Below are positions 63,244 through 64,000 of a DNA stretch of 64,000 nucleotides, in pieces. The position numbers and the translations under genes were made by a program. The notes beneath the pieces are model-generated. The model did no database searches and was not told the DNA's origin. It saw only the letters and a list, made by a program, of their open reading frames with translations. The stretch lies in NCBI GenBank assembly GCA_037127315.1, contig JBBBDQ010001271.1, positions 2,150,001-2,214,000 on the forward strand, written 5' to 3'. The stretch's first letter is position 1; the number at the start of each line of letters is the position of its first letter. This stretch comes from Ascarosepion bandense. Lineage: Eukaryota > Mollusca > Cephalopoda > Sepiida > Sepiidae.

Positions 63244-63249
63244 TATGTA

Positions 63250-63283
63250 TATATATGTGTGTGTGTCTCTCTCTCTCTCTCTC
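63250..63283. repeat. (TA)n(TG)n(TC)n microsatellite
   Basis: Short compound microsatellite directly after the Helitron-like end. Confidence 0.85.
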
Positions 63284-63344
63284 AGATAAGTAAAATTTTC
63301 TAATTAGTTAATATTCTTCAGCAAGTCATATTTAGTGGTTCCAT

Positions 63345-63860
63345 CATATGGTAATATTCTTTTATGTGCCATGTCACTTCAGAACGTAAGCAATCATGGC
63401 CTGCCACATCTCCCTATCCCTTGTGGCTCTTAACACACCTTCTCCTGTTATCCCACACAACTTCTGCTCCGCCATCTATCTGTTCAAGTCCATCAAGTAT
63501 ATTGCGCGTTGATTTCCTTTGACTCTCTTTCCCTCTATACATCCTGTAAGCATCAAATACTTCAAGCCTTCCTTTGTCGCTACATGTCGCAAAAACTTCA
63601 GCTGTCTTTTTCTGATGTTAAGTATCAGTATCTTTTTCATGTCCATCCTCTCCAAAACCTTGTCATTGTTCACATATTCTGTCCATAGTATCCTCAGCAT
63701 CCTTCTGTAGAACCAAATTTCAGTTTCTTAAAGTCTTTCTTCACTTTTGATGAGATTGTCCAGCATTCACTGTCATATTGAAGGATAGACATCACAAGAA
63801 TCCAGTACTCTCTTCTTTGTTTCCAGTAAAATTATCCTATCTCTCAATACTCTATTCAAA
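63345..63860 (-). pseudogene. RTE-type LINE C-terminal region
   Basis: The minus frame 63700-63476 reads MLRILWTEYVNNDKVLERMD, KILILNIRKRQLKFLRHVAT, KEGLKYLMLTGCIEGKRVKG. Further downstream on the minus strand lies the KDREMWQAMIAYVLK-like end (plus 63380-63420). Upstream (63720-63860) is the LLYD-EC-TISSKVKKDFKK-like region. No RT core. Confidence 0.75.
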
Positions 63861-64000
63861 TTCTGGAATGCATCCTTGGCCATGCTTTCTTAAAAATAGC
63901 ACATTTATCTTAAGATTTAATCTGATTTTCACCAAAAAATCTTCAGATATTTGTCTATCCATGCAAACATGTTATTAAAAACACCACTGTCTGTTGATCC

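Noticed and set aside
1..64000. CRISPR arrays, rRNA, prokaryotic operons or phage modules
   Set aside because: No regularly spaced unique spacers between identical short repeats, no rRNA core sequence, and no runs of adjacent same-strand long ORFs. All regular repeats are microsatellites, minisatellites or transposon-derived.

Overview
The window reads as intergenic or intronic DNA from a large, AT-rich metazoan genome, most probably a coleoid cephalopod such as an octopus. Three things point there. One is the many (TA)n and (TG)n microsatellites. A second is a tRNA-derived SINE of about 310 bp with a (CTGA)n tail, of the kind I remember from octopus. The third is the mixture of degraded CR1/Jockey-group LINEs, RTE-type LINEs, Penelope-like elements (PLEs), Tc1/mariner elements and small inverted-repeat elements. 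The species assignment is inference. No rRNA, tRNA, CRISPR array or bacterial-style operon is visible. The only plausible host coding sequence is a short ORF for a secreted peptide on the minus strand at 2924-3148.

Layout. 1-1240: microsatellites, a mariner 3' fragment, a dispersed repeat and a PLE foldback carrying a hammerhead ribozyme. 1327-2322: a SINE-like unit expanded into a 162-bp tandem array, with a single-unit relative at 5150-5357. 8599-10144: a complete but mutated Tc1-type DD34E transposon with TA target duplications and IR/DR ends. 13638-14976: the best-preserved LINE, with its reverse transcriptase ORF open for 298 codons. 17-31 kb: SINEs, LINE and RTE fragments, a TTAA-flanked MITE and two minisatellites. 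31.6-33.1 kb: a PLE fused to a LINE tail. 33-39 kb: LINE and mariner fragments, a 123-bp foldback and an old minisatellite of about 110 bp. 40.7-42 kb: a dead LINE containing two SINEs. 44.7-47.8 kb: a PLE with long inverted arms, one arm split by a LINE. 51.8-52.2 kb: a canonical hammerhead ribozyme beside a second PLE foldback with its own ribozyme. 52-64 kb: more LINE and RTE remnants, nested SINEs, a small MITE and a Helitron-like terminus.

How the parts relate. LINEs supply reverse transcriptase, and the SINEs show the expected dependency: one SINE family ends in the same sequence as the local LINE 3' end. Nested insertions give a relative age order. The most interesting signal is three hammerhead motifs with every core nucleotide present (1140-1197, 51864-51918, 52144-52202). 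Two lie inside PLE-derived foldbacks, and two further decayed copies lie in the arms of the larger PLE.
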